The translations under genes were made by a program, and so were the position numbers. Below are positions 8,538 through 19,197 of a DNA stretch of 64,000 nt, one piece after another (positions within the stretch are counted from its first letter, which is position 1; each line of letters begins with the position of its first letter). The DNA comes from Rhodoblastus sp963703385 (GTDB lineage Bacteria; Pseudomonadota; Alphaproteobacteria; Rhizobiales; Beijerinckiaceae). The notes beneath the pieces were generated by a model. The model was not told where the DNA came from. It saw only the letters and a list, made by a program, of their open reading frames with translations, and did no database searches. The stretch covers positions 3,410,001 to 3,474,000 of the forward strand of contig OY969816.1 of NCBI GenBank assembly GCA_963703385.1, given 5' to 3'.

Positions 8538-10259
8538 TCAGGCCTTCGCCGGCGCCTGCTGCCGCGCAAACGACCAGTCGATCTCGTCAATGTCGGCGGA
8601 GGCGCCATAGATGACGATCTGCTCGCAGGGCCGCGGCCCCTCGGGCGCGGCGAAAAATACACTTTCCTCAATGGCCAAGGGAAGCCCGGCGGCGTCGAAG
8701 ACCAGATTTGCCCCGCCTGGCGTTTCGAGCAGGATGGCGGCCCCTTCGGAAATCAGCGTCAGAGTGACGGAGGGGTGAATGTGGAAGCGGATCGCATAAT
8801 TCACATTGGCGGTGGCATCCCCTTTCGCGGGGATCAGGCGGTCGCGCCCCCGCAGGCGCGCGCCCTCGGCATCGAGGCGCCAGCCTCGCTCATGATAGAG
8901 CCCATGGCGCCGGACATAACCGTCGTGCGACGCAAGGACTTGCGCGCCTTGGGCGTCGTCTTCGCGGGCGACCGGAACATTCTGGGGTCCGGCGAGAATA
9001 TTGTCGGCGAGCCAGGCCGGCGCGCGGGTCTGGAAGCCGAACAGGCAGGACGCCTCGTCATCGAGCGACAGGGTCGAATGCGCGGCGGTCGTGCGCGCGC
9101 TCGACCGCAAATCCGCGCGGCGCGGTCCCGGATTGCCGCAATTGATCACGATTCGATCGGGGCCGAGCGAAAATTCGAACGAAAGACAGCCGGCATGGGC
9201 GGCGATGGAATGGAGCGGCGGGGGCGGCGGGCCGGCGTCGATCAGGACCAGGGCGTCGCCAGCTTCGAGCCTCTGATATCCCGAATAGCGCGCGTTCAAG
9301 GTCGGCTGGCCGCGCGTTTCCTCATAGGCGAGAGCGACGGCGACCCGGTCGGGCGCGGTGACGCCCATGCCGTTGAACAAGGCCAGCGAGCCGTCGCCGT
9401 GGCGGAACATGCGCAAGGCGGGCCATATCCGGTCGATCGCCCTGAGCAGGTCGGCGGGCGGCGCTTTCCCGCGCGCGGCGAAGGCCTGCCGTAACGGCAA
9501 AAGGTCGAAGAGCAGGTCGAGCAGGGTCTGGGGGTTCCTGTCGACGGAGCCGCCATCGGCAAGAATTTGGCGGGCGAGCTGGTCATTGAGGGTCTTGACG
9601 GCCTTTTTCAGCAGGAACCCTCCGCCCTGCGCGCAAAGCGCGAAAGTCGTCATCGCGATCGCCGCGCTCATCCGCGCCTCGCCAGGCCAGACCGTGTCGA
9701 TCCGGCGGTACAACAGGAAATAGCCTTTGGTCAGCACGCGAATGAAGCGGCGATAGAACGCGTAATCGGCCCCTTCGAGCAGCATCGGCGACTGGCAGAG
9801 CCACGCCATGGTTCGCCGCGCCGTGACTTCGACCTCCCAGGCGGGGCCTTGGGCCGGCTTGGTCAGCCGCGCCAAAAATTCCTTGACCAGCGAGCGTGCA
9901 TTGGCGCGAGCCAGCGCCGAATCGGCGGCGCGCATATGCCTGAGCCAGCCAAAGCCATACAGAGCGTTGGCCCATTCGACCGAGGGCGGCGGCAGGCCGA
10001 AGGGCGACTCGCCGTGGGCGTCCACGATCTTGCCGCCGAAAGCGTAATAGCCGCCATAGATGTCCTGGGCGACAGTCGGGTCGCCGGTGCGAATGTCCGG
10101 CGGCGCGATCAGCAGCCTTTCCGGAAGGCGGAAACGCCATTCGGTGAAAATGACGAACGGCCATTTGACCGCGGCGCGCCATCTTTCCAAAGCGCGGTCG
10201 GCGACGAGACGGGCGAGCCGCGGGCGTTCGGCGAGGGGCAAAGCGCGCGATCTCGTCAA
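8538..10259 (-). CDS. Heparinase II/III family protein
   Basis: A 573-residue protein with the heparinase II/III-like fold: an alpha-helical N-terminal half (WVEWANALYGFGWLRH-like segment near residue 95) and a C-terminal beta-sandwich (from about residue 345, with HAGCLSFEFSLGPDRIVINCG and TTAAHSTLSLDD). Although the family includes polysaccharide lyases, proteins in this rsmB/purH context are uncharacterised and the substrate is unknown. No signal peptide is visible. The start is weak: TTG at 10259 has no clear ribosome site, and no in-frame ATG lies close by. It lies 96 bases after rsmB on the same strand. Confidence 0.85.
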   Translation of the reverse strand: MTRSRALPLAERPRLARLVADRALERWRAAVKWPFVIFTEWRFRLPERLLIAPPDIRTGDPTVAQDIYGGYYAFGGKIVDAHGESPFGLPPPSVEWANALYGFGWLRHMRAADSALARANARSLVKEFLARLTKPAQGPAWEVEVTARRTMAWLCQSPMLLEGADYAFYRRFIRVLTKGYFLLYRRIDTVWPGEARMSAAIAMTTFALCAQGGGFLLKKAVKTLNDQLARQILADGGSVDRNPQTLLDLLFDLLPLRQAFAARGKAPPADLLRAIDRIWPALRMFRHGDGSLALFNGMGVTAPDRVAVALAYEETRGQPTLNARYSGYQRLEAGDALVLIDAGPPPPPLHSIAAHAGCLSFEFSLGPDRIVINCGNPGPRRADLRSSARTTAAHSTLSLDDEASCLFGFQTRAPAWLADNILAGPQNVPVAREDDAQGAQVLASHDGYVRRHGLYHERGWRLDAEGARLRGRDRLIPAKGDATANVNYAIRFHIHPSVTLTLISEGAAILLETPGGANLVFDAAGLPLAIEESVFFAAPEGPRPCEQIVIYGASADIDEIDWSFARQQAPAKA

Positions 10260-10355
10260 GGGCGGTCCACATTGCGAAAGCGGCAGGTCGAAGATCGCGG
10301 CCCGGCGCCGCCCCGTCCCCGCGGTCGACCTTGGCGGAACATGGTTAACGATCGG

Positions 10356-11761
10356 CTAATCTAGACGCTTAAGACGCGCGATAAAGAAACCGTCGAGGCC
10401 CCGCTGACGGGGGTCGTCATGTGGGAAAAAATCGGGGAAGAGCCGCAATTCGCCGTCCCTTGTCGCGGCCTCAGGCGGAAGACCAAAAGCCGAGGGATCG
10501 ATCGGATCCCGCGCGACGTCGGGATTGCGCCGGAGCAAGGCCGCGATCTGCGCCTCGCCTTCCTCGGGCTCCAGCGAACAGACGCAATAGACCAGCGCCG
10601 CGCCCGGCTTGAGCAAAGTGACAGCATGATCGAGAATTTTCGCCTGGATCGCGGCCAGCGCCGCAAGGTCGCCGGGTTTCTTGGTCCAGAGCACGTCGGG
10701 GCTGCGCCGCGCGGTTCCGGTCGCCGAACAGGGAGCGTCGAGCAGGACGGCGTCGAACGGCTCCGATTTATAGGCGCCGGCGTCGCCGACCGAAATGGCG
10801 GCTTCAAGCTGGAGCCGGGCGAGATTGGCCGACAGCGTCTTGAGCCGTTCGGCCGAGCGGTCGAGCGCGATCACCCGCGCGCCGGCCGCCGCAAGCTGCG
10901 CGGTCTTGCCGCCCGGCGCGGCGCAAAGATCGAGCACGCGCTGGCCCGGCTTGACCGCCAGAAGGCGCGCCGGAAGCGCCGCCGCCGCGTCCTGCACCCA
11001 CCACGCGCCCTCGTCATAGCCGGGCAGGGCGGGAATTGGCGCGTGGCTGGCGAGACGGATCGAACCGGTGGGCAACAGCCTGCCGCCGAGCTTTTCCGCC
11101 CATTCGGCTGCATCCGCCTTGACGGTCAGATCGAGCGTCGGCTCGTCGCGCAATGCGGCGGCGATGGCGTGGGCGCGGTCCTCGCCGTAAATCCGCCGCC
11201 AGCGGGCGGCGAGCCAATGAGGCGTATCGTCGTCGAGCGGATCGGATTGCGCCAGGAAGTCGTCGCGGCGGCGAATGAGATTGCGCAGGACGCCATTGAC
11301 CAGATGGGCGAAAGGCGCGCTCTTGGAATCGAGCCGTGCGGCGCGCACGGCGAGATCGACGGCGGCGTGGTCCGGCGTGTCGAGAAAAAGCAGCTGGGCG
11401 GCGCCCGCGATCAGGATCCACTCGAGCATCCCGCAATTTCGCGGCAAGCCTTTTTCGACCAGCTGGCTGAGGGCGAGGCGGATCGTGCCGAGCCTGCGCA
11501 GCGCGACGGTCACCATGGAGCGGGCGAGGGCGCGGTCGCGGTCGTCAAGGCCGCCGAGCCGGGTCGGGGCGGCGTCGGGGGCGAATCTTCGTCCAGCGTA
11601 TGCCCGCCCTGGACAATGTCACTGATGATCGCGGCGGCCGCGACCCGCACGGCGAGTCCCGGGTGGGCGAGCGCTTCCGCCTGAGTTTGCTCGGGATGAC
11701 GTTTCGCCGACGGTCGGTCCTTTGCAGGGCGGCCGAAGGTCTTGCCGGAATTATTGCTCAT
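10356..11761 (-). pseudogene. rsmB: 16S rRNA m5C967 methyltransferase RsmB, broken by one frameshift
   Basis: RsmB (Sun/Fmu) methylates C967 of 16S rRNA. The N-terminal NusB-like part is in one frame from ATG 11761 (LAHPGLAVRVAAAAIISDIV, then HTLDE). The rest continues in another frame from about 11589 (RFAPDAAPTRLGGLDDRDRA, then MVTVALRRLG) to 10356. One missing base between 11582 and 11593 explains the break, because adding one base after HTLDE restores continuous family sequence. The methyltransferase core is intact: DLCAAPGGKTAQ, DAPCSATG and the catalytic-Cys region VYCVCSLEPEE. Translation from the ATG at 11516 alone would lack much of the NusB domain. A sequencing error is as likely as a true lesion. 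Confidence 0.9.
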
Positions 11762-11891
11762 TCGCCCCGTGATCAGGTCGGTGTTGCAAGAAGGCGGGTT
11801 TCAACTAAAAGAATCGGCCTGATACAATTTTTACCACAGCGGCGCGGCCTTAGAAACGTGCGTCGCGGCGACCGAGCGACGGGAACTGACC

Positions 11892-12104
11892 ATGTCCGAA
11901 GACGAAAATCGCCCGGCAAGGACCAGTCCCGCCGAAAGAACGAGAAAGCTCTCACCCGAGGCGCAACGCGCTCTGGCGGAGGCCGAGGAGCGGCGCCGAC
12001 AAGCGAAAGCGCCTATTCTGCCGCCGGAGGTCAATGGACCGAAAGGCCCCGAGCCGATCCGCTACGGCGATTGGGAGCGCAAGGGCATTGCCAGCGATTT
12101 TTGA
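11892..12104 (+). CDS. DUF1674 protein (SDHAF4-like succinate dehydrogenase assembly factor)
   Basis: A 70-residue protein ending in NGPKGPEPIRYGDWERKGIASDF, the hallmark C-terminus of DUF1674, the bacterial relative of mitochondrial SDHAF4, which aids flavinylated SdhA during complex II assembly. The N-terminal half is charged and probably disordered. The bacterial function is inferred from the eukaryotic homologue. It is divergent from rsmB, and its stop lies 3 bases before gluQ, so the two are probably one transcript. Confidence 0.92.
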   Translation: MSEDENRPARTSPAERTRKLSPEAQRALAEAEERRRQAKAPILPPEVNGPKGPEPIRYGDWERKGIASDF

Positions 12105-12107
12105 TCG

Positions 12108-13001
12108 ATGACGAAACCCGGCGCGGAAACGACGCGCATTTTTCGATTCGCGCCATCGCCCAACGGCTTTCTTCATCTGGGACACGCCTATTCGGCTTTG
12201 TTCAATCTCAAATTGGCGCGCGCCTGCGGCGGATCGCTGCTCCTGCGCATCGAGGACATCGACCCCCTGCGATCGCGTCGCCGTTACGAAGACGCCTTGA
12301 TCGAAGACCTCGACTGGCTAGGCTTTGTCTGGTCCGGGACGCCGCGCCGCCAATCCGAGCATTTGGCGGCCTATCGCGGGGCTTTGGAGGATCTGGCGCG
12401 TCGGGGGCTCGTTTACCCCTGTTTCTGCTCCAGGGGGGAAATCGCGAAAAGCTGCGGCGGCAGACCGGATTGGCCGCGCGATCCCGACGGCGCCTTCCTT
12501 TACGCCGGAACCTGCCGCGAATTGACCGCCACGGGGCGAAAGGCCCGCATCGAGGCCGGGGCGCGATGGTCATGGCGTCTGGATATGGAAAAGGCGCTGC
12601 GAGAAATCGGCGCGCCCTTGAACTGTCGCGAATTCCACGAGGGCGACGCGGCCCGGATCGTCGCGGCGGCGCCTTCGGGCTGGGGCGACGCCTTGATCGG
12701 ACGCCGCGACGCGCCGGCCTCATACCACCTCGCCTGCGTCATGGACGACCACGCCCAGGGCGTCACCGATGTCGTTCGTGGCGCCGATCTCGAACCCGCG
12801 ACGGGATTGCATCGGCTGTTGCAAGCGCTTCTCGGCCTGCGCACGCCATCCTATCATCACCATCGTCTCGTGCTCGACGACGAAGGACGAAAACTGTCCA
12901 AGAGCAAATCGTCGCCGAGCCTGCGCGATTTGCGCCAGCAAGGCTTTTCGGCGGCCGATATTCGCACCGATCTGTCGCGGCGGATGCAGGTGGAATTTTA
13001 A
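12108..13001 (+). CDS. gluQ: Glutamyl-Q tRNA(Asp) synthetase
   Basis: A 297-residue GluQRS (YadB), a truncated glutamyl-tRNA synthetase paralogue that transfers glutamate to queuosine 34 of tRNA(Asp). It has the HIGH-type motif in FAPSPNGFLHLGHAYSA, the zinc-site cysteines in YPCFCSRGEI and YAGTC, and the KMSKS-type KLSKSKSSPSL near residue 265. The anticodon-binding domain of true GluRS is absent, which matches the family length. The ATG at 12108 follows the DUF1674 stop by 3 bases. Confidence 0.96.
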   Translation: MTKPGAETTRIFRFAPSPNGFLHLGHAYSALFNLKLARACGGSLLLRIEDIDPLRSRRRYEDALIEDLDWLGFVWSGTPRRQSEHLAAYRGALEDLARRGLVYPCFCSRGEIAKSCGGRPDWPRDPDGAFLYAGTCRELTATGRKARIEAGARWSWRLDMEKALREIGAPLNCREFHEGDAARIVAAAPSGWGDALIGRRDAPASYHLACVMDDHAQGVTDVVRGADLEPATGLHRLLQALLGLRTPSYHHHRLVLDDEGRKLSKSKSSPSLRDLRQQGFSAADIRTDLSRRMQVEF

Positions 13002-13023
13002 GCGCGGCGGAAAATGCGGGCCG

Positions 13024-13557
13024 TCAGGGTCGCATCACCACTGGCGTGCCAACTCCGACGCGATCATAGAGGTCGGCGACATCCTCGTTCAGCATCCGGA
13101 TGCAGCCATAGGAGGCGCGGGTCCCGACCGACGCGCGCATATGCTGGGTCGTACCGTGGATTGCGATCTGTTCGCGGTCCAGCGTCATTGCGGCCACGCC
13201 CATGGGATTGCGCGCCGAGCCGCCGGGGATGAAATTGGGCAGATTCGGATGGTCGTGTTTGACGACGGCCGGCGGCGACCAGTCCGGATGGGAATATTTG
13301 CCCGCGATATGGGCCGATCCCAGCCATTCCTTGCCGGGTTTAGCGACCGCGACGGGATATTCAATCGCGCGGCCGTCCTCGAGGACATAGAAGAGTTTGC
13401 GCTGGCTCATGCTGATGATGATGGTCCCGGCCCCATAAGACGAGTGGAAGGCCACGACTTGGGTATGGGCGCCGGCGGCATTGGGCATGGAAAAGCCGAA
13501 AAGCGCGGCGCCCAATAGAGTCGCCGCCCGCAAGCTCTTGAAAGCGAACATATTCAT
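13024..13557 (-). CDS. L,D-transpeptidase (YkuD domain), secreted
   Basis: A 177-residue periplasmic L,D-transpeptidase of the ErfK/YbiS/YcfS type, which forms 3-3 peptidoglycan cross-links or attaches proteins to the wall. The signal peptide is about residues 1-30 (LRAATLLGAALFGF then AAGA-H). The YkuD catalytic region carries the His in IAIHGTTQHMR and the nucleophilic Cys in RASYGCIRMLNED. The protein is a single catalytic domain with no peptidoglycan-binding module. It is convergent with gluQ, with only 22 bases between the stops. Confidence 0.94.
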   Translation of the reverse strand: MNMFAFKSLRAATLLGAALFGFSMPNAAGAHTQVVAFHSSYGAGTIIISMSQRKLFYVLEDGRAIEYPVAVAKPGKEWLGSAHIAGKYSHPDWSPPAVVKHDHPNLPNFIPGGSARNPMGVAAMTLDREQIAIHGTTQHMRASVGTRASYGCIRMLNEDVADLYDRVGVGTPVVMRP

Positions 13558-13691
13558 TCTCCGACAGGCAAGTTCGTCCGACCCGACGATTCTGCGCAGG
13601 TTGCCGTCAAATGGCCGTTAAAACTAGGACGCCGGCGCCACACTCCGCCGGAATCTCGCCAGCTTGGTAAAATTTTTCGAAAGTTCTAAAA

Positions 13692-13722
13692 AAGTTGAAG
13701 CCGGACGATGTCTCGTCCGGCT
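13692..13722 (-). terminator. Rho-independent terminator of acs
   Basis: On the minus strand a perfect 10-bp stem AGCCGGACGA / TCGTCCGGCT with a 4-base loop is followed by TCAACTTTTTTAG. It lies 26 bases past the acs stop. Confidence 0.9.
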
Positions 13723-13747
13723 CCATTGCAAATCAAGGCGGATAAAT

Positions 13748-15685
<1,938 letters not shown>

Positions 15686-15852
15686 GACTTCCTCCCACAC
15701 GATTCCGACCACCGCCGCTTGCTCGCGGCGCGCGCCACTCGATCGGCTTACATTATGGACCAACGGTTGGAACGCCGACAAGCGGGTCGCGCGTCACACT
15801 TTGGTCCTGCGACCTTGGGGCAAAAGCGCCGGCCGGCGCGCGCGAACGATCG

Positions 15853-16494
15853 TTAATGACAGGCCTTGTGCGCCTTTTCGAGCGCCTGGCCGAGCCCGGA
15901 CAGGACATAGCTGTCGGTCGTCGTCTTGCCCTTGGCCGAAGTCGCTTTCACCGTCAGTTTGGCATGTCTTTTCATCGCCTCGATCAGGCGGCTCTCCTCG
16001 GCGGGGTTTTTCACCCAGGCGTCGGAGCCCTTGGCGATCAGGCTGAACGACGACGAGCCCACTTCCGCAGTGGCCTCGCCGCCGTCCTTCATCGGAAAGC
16101 CCATGATGAACGAGATCTCGCTTTTGACGTTTTCCGCCGGGCGGGTCGAAATGAAAATATAGGCGGGGTCGCGTTTCAGCGAGGACGGCTCGCGGGTCTT
16201 GGGCTGCGCAAGGGCGTAGCAGGTCTTGGTTTTGCCTTGGGTCGCATAAGCGCCCCACTCGCCGAAGGTTCCCAGTTGCGTGGCTTTGCCCTGATCGGCG
16301 CCTTTGCCCGATTTGGCGTCCTTTTCCTTTCCCTTGGTCTTTTTGGCGTCTTTTCCCGTCTTGGCGGTTTCGTTCTTGGCGTGGCTGGTCTTGGCCTTGG
16401 CCAGAGCGGCGTGGCCGGGGCCGAGCGCCAGAACGAAGGCCATAGCGGCGCCAGCGAACAGAATGCGCGCGCGGAAGGAAGCGGAAGCGATCAT
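15853..16494 (-). CDS. IalB-like (invasion-associated locus B domain) periplasmic protein
   Basis: A 213-residue exported protein. The signal peptide is about residues 1-32 (ILFAGAAMAFVLALGPGHAALA). A Lys/Thr/Gly-rich segment (about 33-72) follows, then an IalB-type domain (FGEWGAYATQGKTKTCYALAQP, YIFISTRPAENVKSEISFIMGF, ESRLIEAMKRHAKLTVKATSAKG) with a single-Cys C-terminus (HKACH). The family is widespread in Hyphomicrobiales; despite its name it is found in free-living species and its molecular function is not known. It lies upstream of acs on the same strand but 167 bases away, and is divergent from the quinone oxidoreductase. Confidence 0.8.
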   Translation of the reverse strand: MIASASFRARILFAGAAMAFVLALGPGHAALAKAKTSHAKNETAKTGKDAKKTKGKEKDAKSGKGADQGKATQLGTFGEWGAYATQGKTKTCYALAQPKTREPSSLKRDPAYIFISTRPAENVKSEISFIMGFPMKDGGEATAEVGSSSFSLIAKGSDAWVKNPAEESRLIEAMKRHAKLTVKATSAKGKTTTDSYVLSGLGQALEKAHKACH

Positions 16495-16668
16495 GAAACG
16501 ACCATTGGCTTAAGGTGGAGGGAGCGAATCAGCCGAACGGATCATAGCGCCATTTCCGGCGAGCTGGAAAATCGGCGATGACGACGCTTAAGCGGCGAAA
16601 CAGGCAAAAATCCGACGTTCGTCATGCGCGGTCGGCGGAGAAACTGCCTCGATTTGGGAAGAATTTCA

Positions 16669-17645
16669 ATGATCGCAGCGCTTTGTGAGCAATATGGTCC
16701 GCCGGAAAGCCTGGTCCTGCGCGAACTGCCCGATCCCGTTCCGGGTCCGGGCGAAGTTCTGGTCGAACCCTCGCGCGTGGCGCTGAATTTTTTCGACACG
16801 CTGATCATCGAAAACAAATATCAGGTCAAACCGGCCCTGCCCTTCTCGCCCGGCGGCGAATTCTGCGGCAAAGTCATGGGCTTGGGCGATGGCGTGGAAG
16901 GCCTTGCGGTCGGCCAGCGCGTCGCCGGCTATTGCTCCCATGGCGCGGCGCGGTCGCGTCTCGCGCTGCCGGCCTCGATTCTCGCCCCGGTTCCCGATGC
17001 GCTGAACGACGACCGGGCCGCGGGGCTTTCATCACCTATGGCACGACGATGCACGCTTTGGTGCAGCGGGCCGATCTGCGGCTGGGCGAGACCCTGGCCG
17101 TTCTGGGCGCCTCCGGCGGCGTCGGCCTGGCGGCGGTCGAGATCGGCGCCGCGCTCGGGGCCCATGTCATCGCCTGCGCGTCGTCGCCGGAAAAACTCGA
17201 TTTCGCCCGGCGTCACGGCGCCCATGACGGCCTGAATTATGCGGCGGAAAATCTCAAGGAAGGCCTGAAGCTTCGCACCGGCGGCAAAGGCGTGGACTGC
17301 GTCTATGACGCCATCGGCGGCGCCTTCAGCGAGGCGGCGCTGCGCGCCATGGCCTGGAAGGGACGTTTTCTGGTCGTCGGCTTCGCCTCGGGCGAAATCC
17401 CGAAAATCCCGCTCAACCTCACTCTCTTGAAAGGTTGCGCCATTCTCGGCGTGTTCTGGGGCGAATTCGTCAAGCGCGAGCCCGAGGCGCACCGCCGGAA
17501 CATGGCGCGGATTTTCGATTGGGCCGCCAAAGGGGTGCTTTCGGCCCATGTCGACGAGGTGCTGCCGCTCCATGACATCGCCAAGGCTTTGAACCTGCTC
17601 AAGGAGCGCAAGGCGCGGGGAAAAATCCTGCTTTCGATTCCCTGA
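16669..17645 (+). pseudogene. NADPH:quinone oxidoreductase / zinc-independent MDR protein, one frameshift
   Basis: A medium-chain dehydrogenase/reductase without structural zinc ligands, of the quinone-oxidoreductase type. The N-terminal GroES-like part is in one frame (MIAALCEQYGPPESLVLREL, LNFFDTLIIENKYQ, up to DALNDDRAAG). The Rossmann part is in another frame (AFITYGTTMHALVQRADLRL, LAVLGASGGVGLAAVEIG) to the stop at 17645. The break is at the G-run 17022-17025: a fifth G gives DDRAAGAFITYGTT, which is continuous family sequence. It is therefore probably a homopolymer error or a very recent mutation. ATG 16669 follows GGGAAGAATTTCA. The physiological substrate cannot be inferred. Confidence 0.87.
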
Positions 17646-17674
17646 ACAGCCGTGTTTGCGCTGGCCTGGCCATG

Positions 17675-17700
17675 AAAGCGCGCTTAAATTGGCGCGCTTT
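17675..17700. terminator. Hairpin between the quinone oxidoreductase and lemA
   Basis: Arms AAAGCGCGC and GCGCGCTTT (9 bp, perfect) flank an 8-base AT-rich loop, 30 bases past the oxidoreductase stop. Only TTT follows, so termination is plausible but not certain. Confidence 0.5.
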
Positions 17701-17737
17701 CGACGCGCCTTGCGTCCTGTTTCAAGAAAGAGTCGCC

Positions 17738-18334
17738 ATGTCCTTTTCGTCGCGTCTGCGCAATCTCGTCGCCGTCGCTTTGGTCGGGCTGAGCCTGTCG
17801 GCCTGCGGCTACAACACCATTCCGACCGCCGAGGAGACCGCCAAGGCGCGTTGGGCGGATGTGCAGAACAATTACCAGCGCCGCACCGATCTGATCCCCA
17901 ATCTGGTGGCGACGGTGCAGGGCTACGCCAAGCAGGAAAAGGACGTGCTGACCGCCGTGGTCGAGGCCCGCGCCAAGGCGACGCGGGTCCAGATCGACGC
18001 CTCTCAGCTCACCGATCCCGACAAGCTCAAGCAATTCCAGGACGCCCAGAACCAGCTTTCGGGGGCTCTCGGCCGGCTGCTGGCGGTCAGCGAGAATTAC
18101 CCCGATCTGAAATCGAACCAGAATTTTCTGGCGCTGCAATCGCAGCTCGAAGGCACGGAAAACCGGATTGCGGTGGCCCGACGCGATTATATCGCCGCCG
18201 TGCGCGATTATAATCTGACGCTTGAAACCTTCCCGTCCATGCTGTGGGCGATGACAATGTTCCGCAATAAAAAGCCATTGGCGACGTTCACCGCGACCGA
18301 CGACGCGCAAAAGCCGCCGCAGGTGAAGTTCTGA
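17738..18334 (+). CDS. LemA family lipoprotein
   Basis: A 198-residue LemA-family protein. Its N-terminus (MSFSSRLRNLVAVALVGLSLSACGY) is a lipoprotein signal with lipobox LSAC (Cys23 of this start). The LemA helical domain follows with ARWADVQNNYQRRTDLIPNL and FLALQSQLEGTENRIAVARR. AAGAAAGAG precedes the ATG at 17738; an in-frame ATG at 17672 would bury the signal peptide. LemA proteins are usually encoded with TPM-domain proteins, as here, and are thought to work at the membrane, but their activity is unknown. Confidence 0.93.
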   Translation: MSFSSRLRNLVAVALVGLSLSACGYNTIPTAEETAKARWADVQNNYQRRTDLIPNLVATVQGYAKQEKDVLTAVVEARAKATRVQIDASQLTDPDKLKQFQDAQNQLSGALGRLLAVSENYPDLKSNQNFLALQSQLEGTENRIAVARRDYIAAVRDYNLTLETFPSMLWAMTMFRNKKPLATFTATDDAQKPPQVKF

Positions 18335-18383
18335 CCGGTTTCGGGGCGCTCATGCCACGGACCCCTGCACAAAACCCGCGCAT

Positions 18384-18420
18384 CATACGGTTTCCGCATG
18401 AGTCATGCGGAATTCGTATG
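18384..18420. repeat. Near-perfect 37-bp palindrome (family 2) overlapping the TPM-gene start
   Basis: Left arm CATACGGTTTCCGCATGA and right arm TCATGCGGAATTCGTATG match at 16 of 18 positions around a single G. The right arm ends exactly with the ATG of the downstream gene. The core (TCCGCATGA and its mirror TCATGCGGA) is shared with the palindrome at 24313-24354. Confidence 0.85.
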
Positions 18421-19197
18421 ATAGGCGCCTTGCCGCTTTGGCTATTTGCCGCGCTGGCTTTGGCCCTCGCCCTCGTTCCATCGGCGCTCCGGGCCGACGT
18501 GACCGATTTTCCCGCGCTGACCGGCCGTGTGGTGGATCAGGCCAATCTGCTGGCGCCGGATGTGAAGCAGACTCTGGAGACCAAGCTTGCCGACCTCGAA
18601 CAGAAGTCGGGCATCCAGTTCGTCGTCGCCACCGTCAGCTCCCTCCAGGGCGAGGAAATCGAGCCCTACGCCAACGAATTGTTCCGCCACTGGGCCTTGG
18701 GCGAAAAAACCAAGAATAATGGCGTTCTGCTGCTGGTCGCGCCCAAGGAGAAAAAGGTCAGGATCGAGGTCGGCTATGGCCTCGAAGGCACGCTCACCGA
18801 CGCATTGTCCAAGATCGTCATCGTCAACGCCATCGCGCCACGCTTCAAGGCGGGCGATTTCGCGGGCGGGATCACCAGGGGCGTCGACGACGTCATCACG
18901 ATTTTGACGACCGATTCGAGCGAATGGACGAAAAAACCGCAGGTTCGTCCCGATCAGCCTGACAATGTCTTCGACGCAATCCTCCCCTTCCTCATCGTCG
19001 CTCTGGTCATCTTCATTTTATGGCGCAGCAGCCGCGGCGGCGGGCGGCGCGGCGGCGGGGGCGGCGGGCCGTTCATCTTCCTGCCGGGGCCTGGCTGGTC
19101 CAGCGGCGGGGGCGGCGGCTTTTCCGGCGGCGATTTCGGTGGTTTTTCAGGCGGCGGCGGCTCGTCGGGCGGCGGCGGCGCCTCGGGGGATTGGTGA
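18418..19197 (+). CDS. TPM domain protein (YgcG family), membrane-anchored
   Basis: A 259-residue protein: signal sequence (about 1-25), a periplasmic TPM phosphatase-type domain (about 28-165; TGRVVDQANLLAPDVKQTLE, GVLLLVAPKEKKVRIEVGYGLE), one transmembrane helix (about 185-203, ILPFLIVALVIFILW) and a Gly/Ser-rich tail. This architecture is typical of YgcG/TPM proteins paired with LemA. TPM domains are linked to membrane protein or photosystem quality control in other organisms; the role here is unknown. The ATG at 18418 lies in the end of a palindrome, with no clear ribosome site, so translation may be structure-dependent. The stop overlaps the next gene (TGATG). Confidence 0.9.
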   Translation: MIGALPLWLFAALALALALVPSALRADVTDFPALTGRVVDQANLLAPDVKQTLETKLADLEQKSGIQFVVATVSSLQGEEIEPYANELFRHWALGEKTKNNGVLLLVAPKEKKVRIEVGYGLEGTLTDALSKIVIVNAIAPRFKAGDFAGGITRGVDDVITILTTDSSEWTKKPQVRPDQPDNVFDAILPFLIVALVIFILWRSSRGGGRRGGGGGGPFIFLPGPGWSSGGGGGFSGGDFGGFSGGGGSSGGGGASGDW

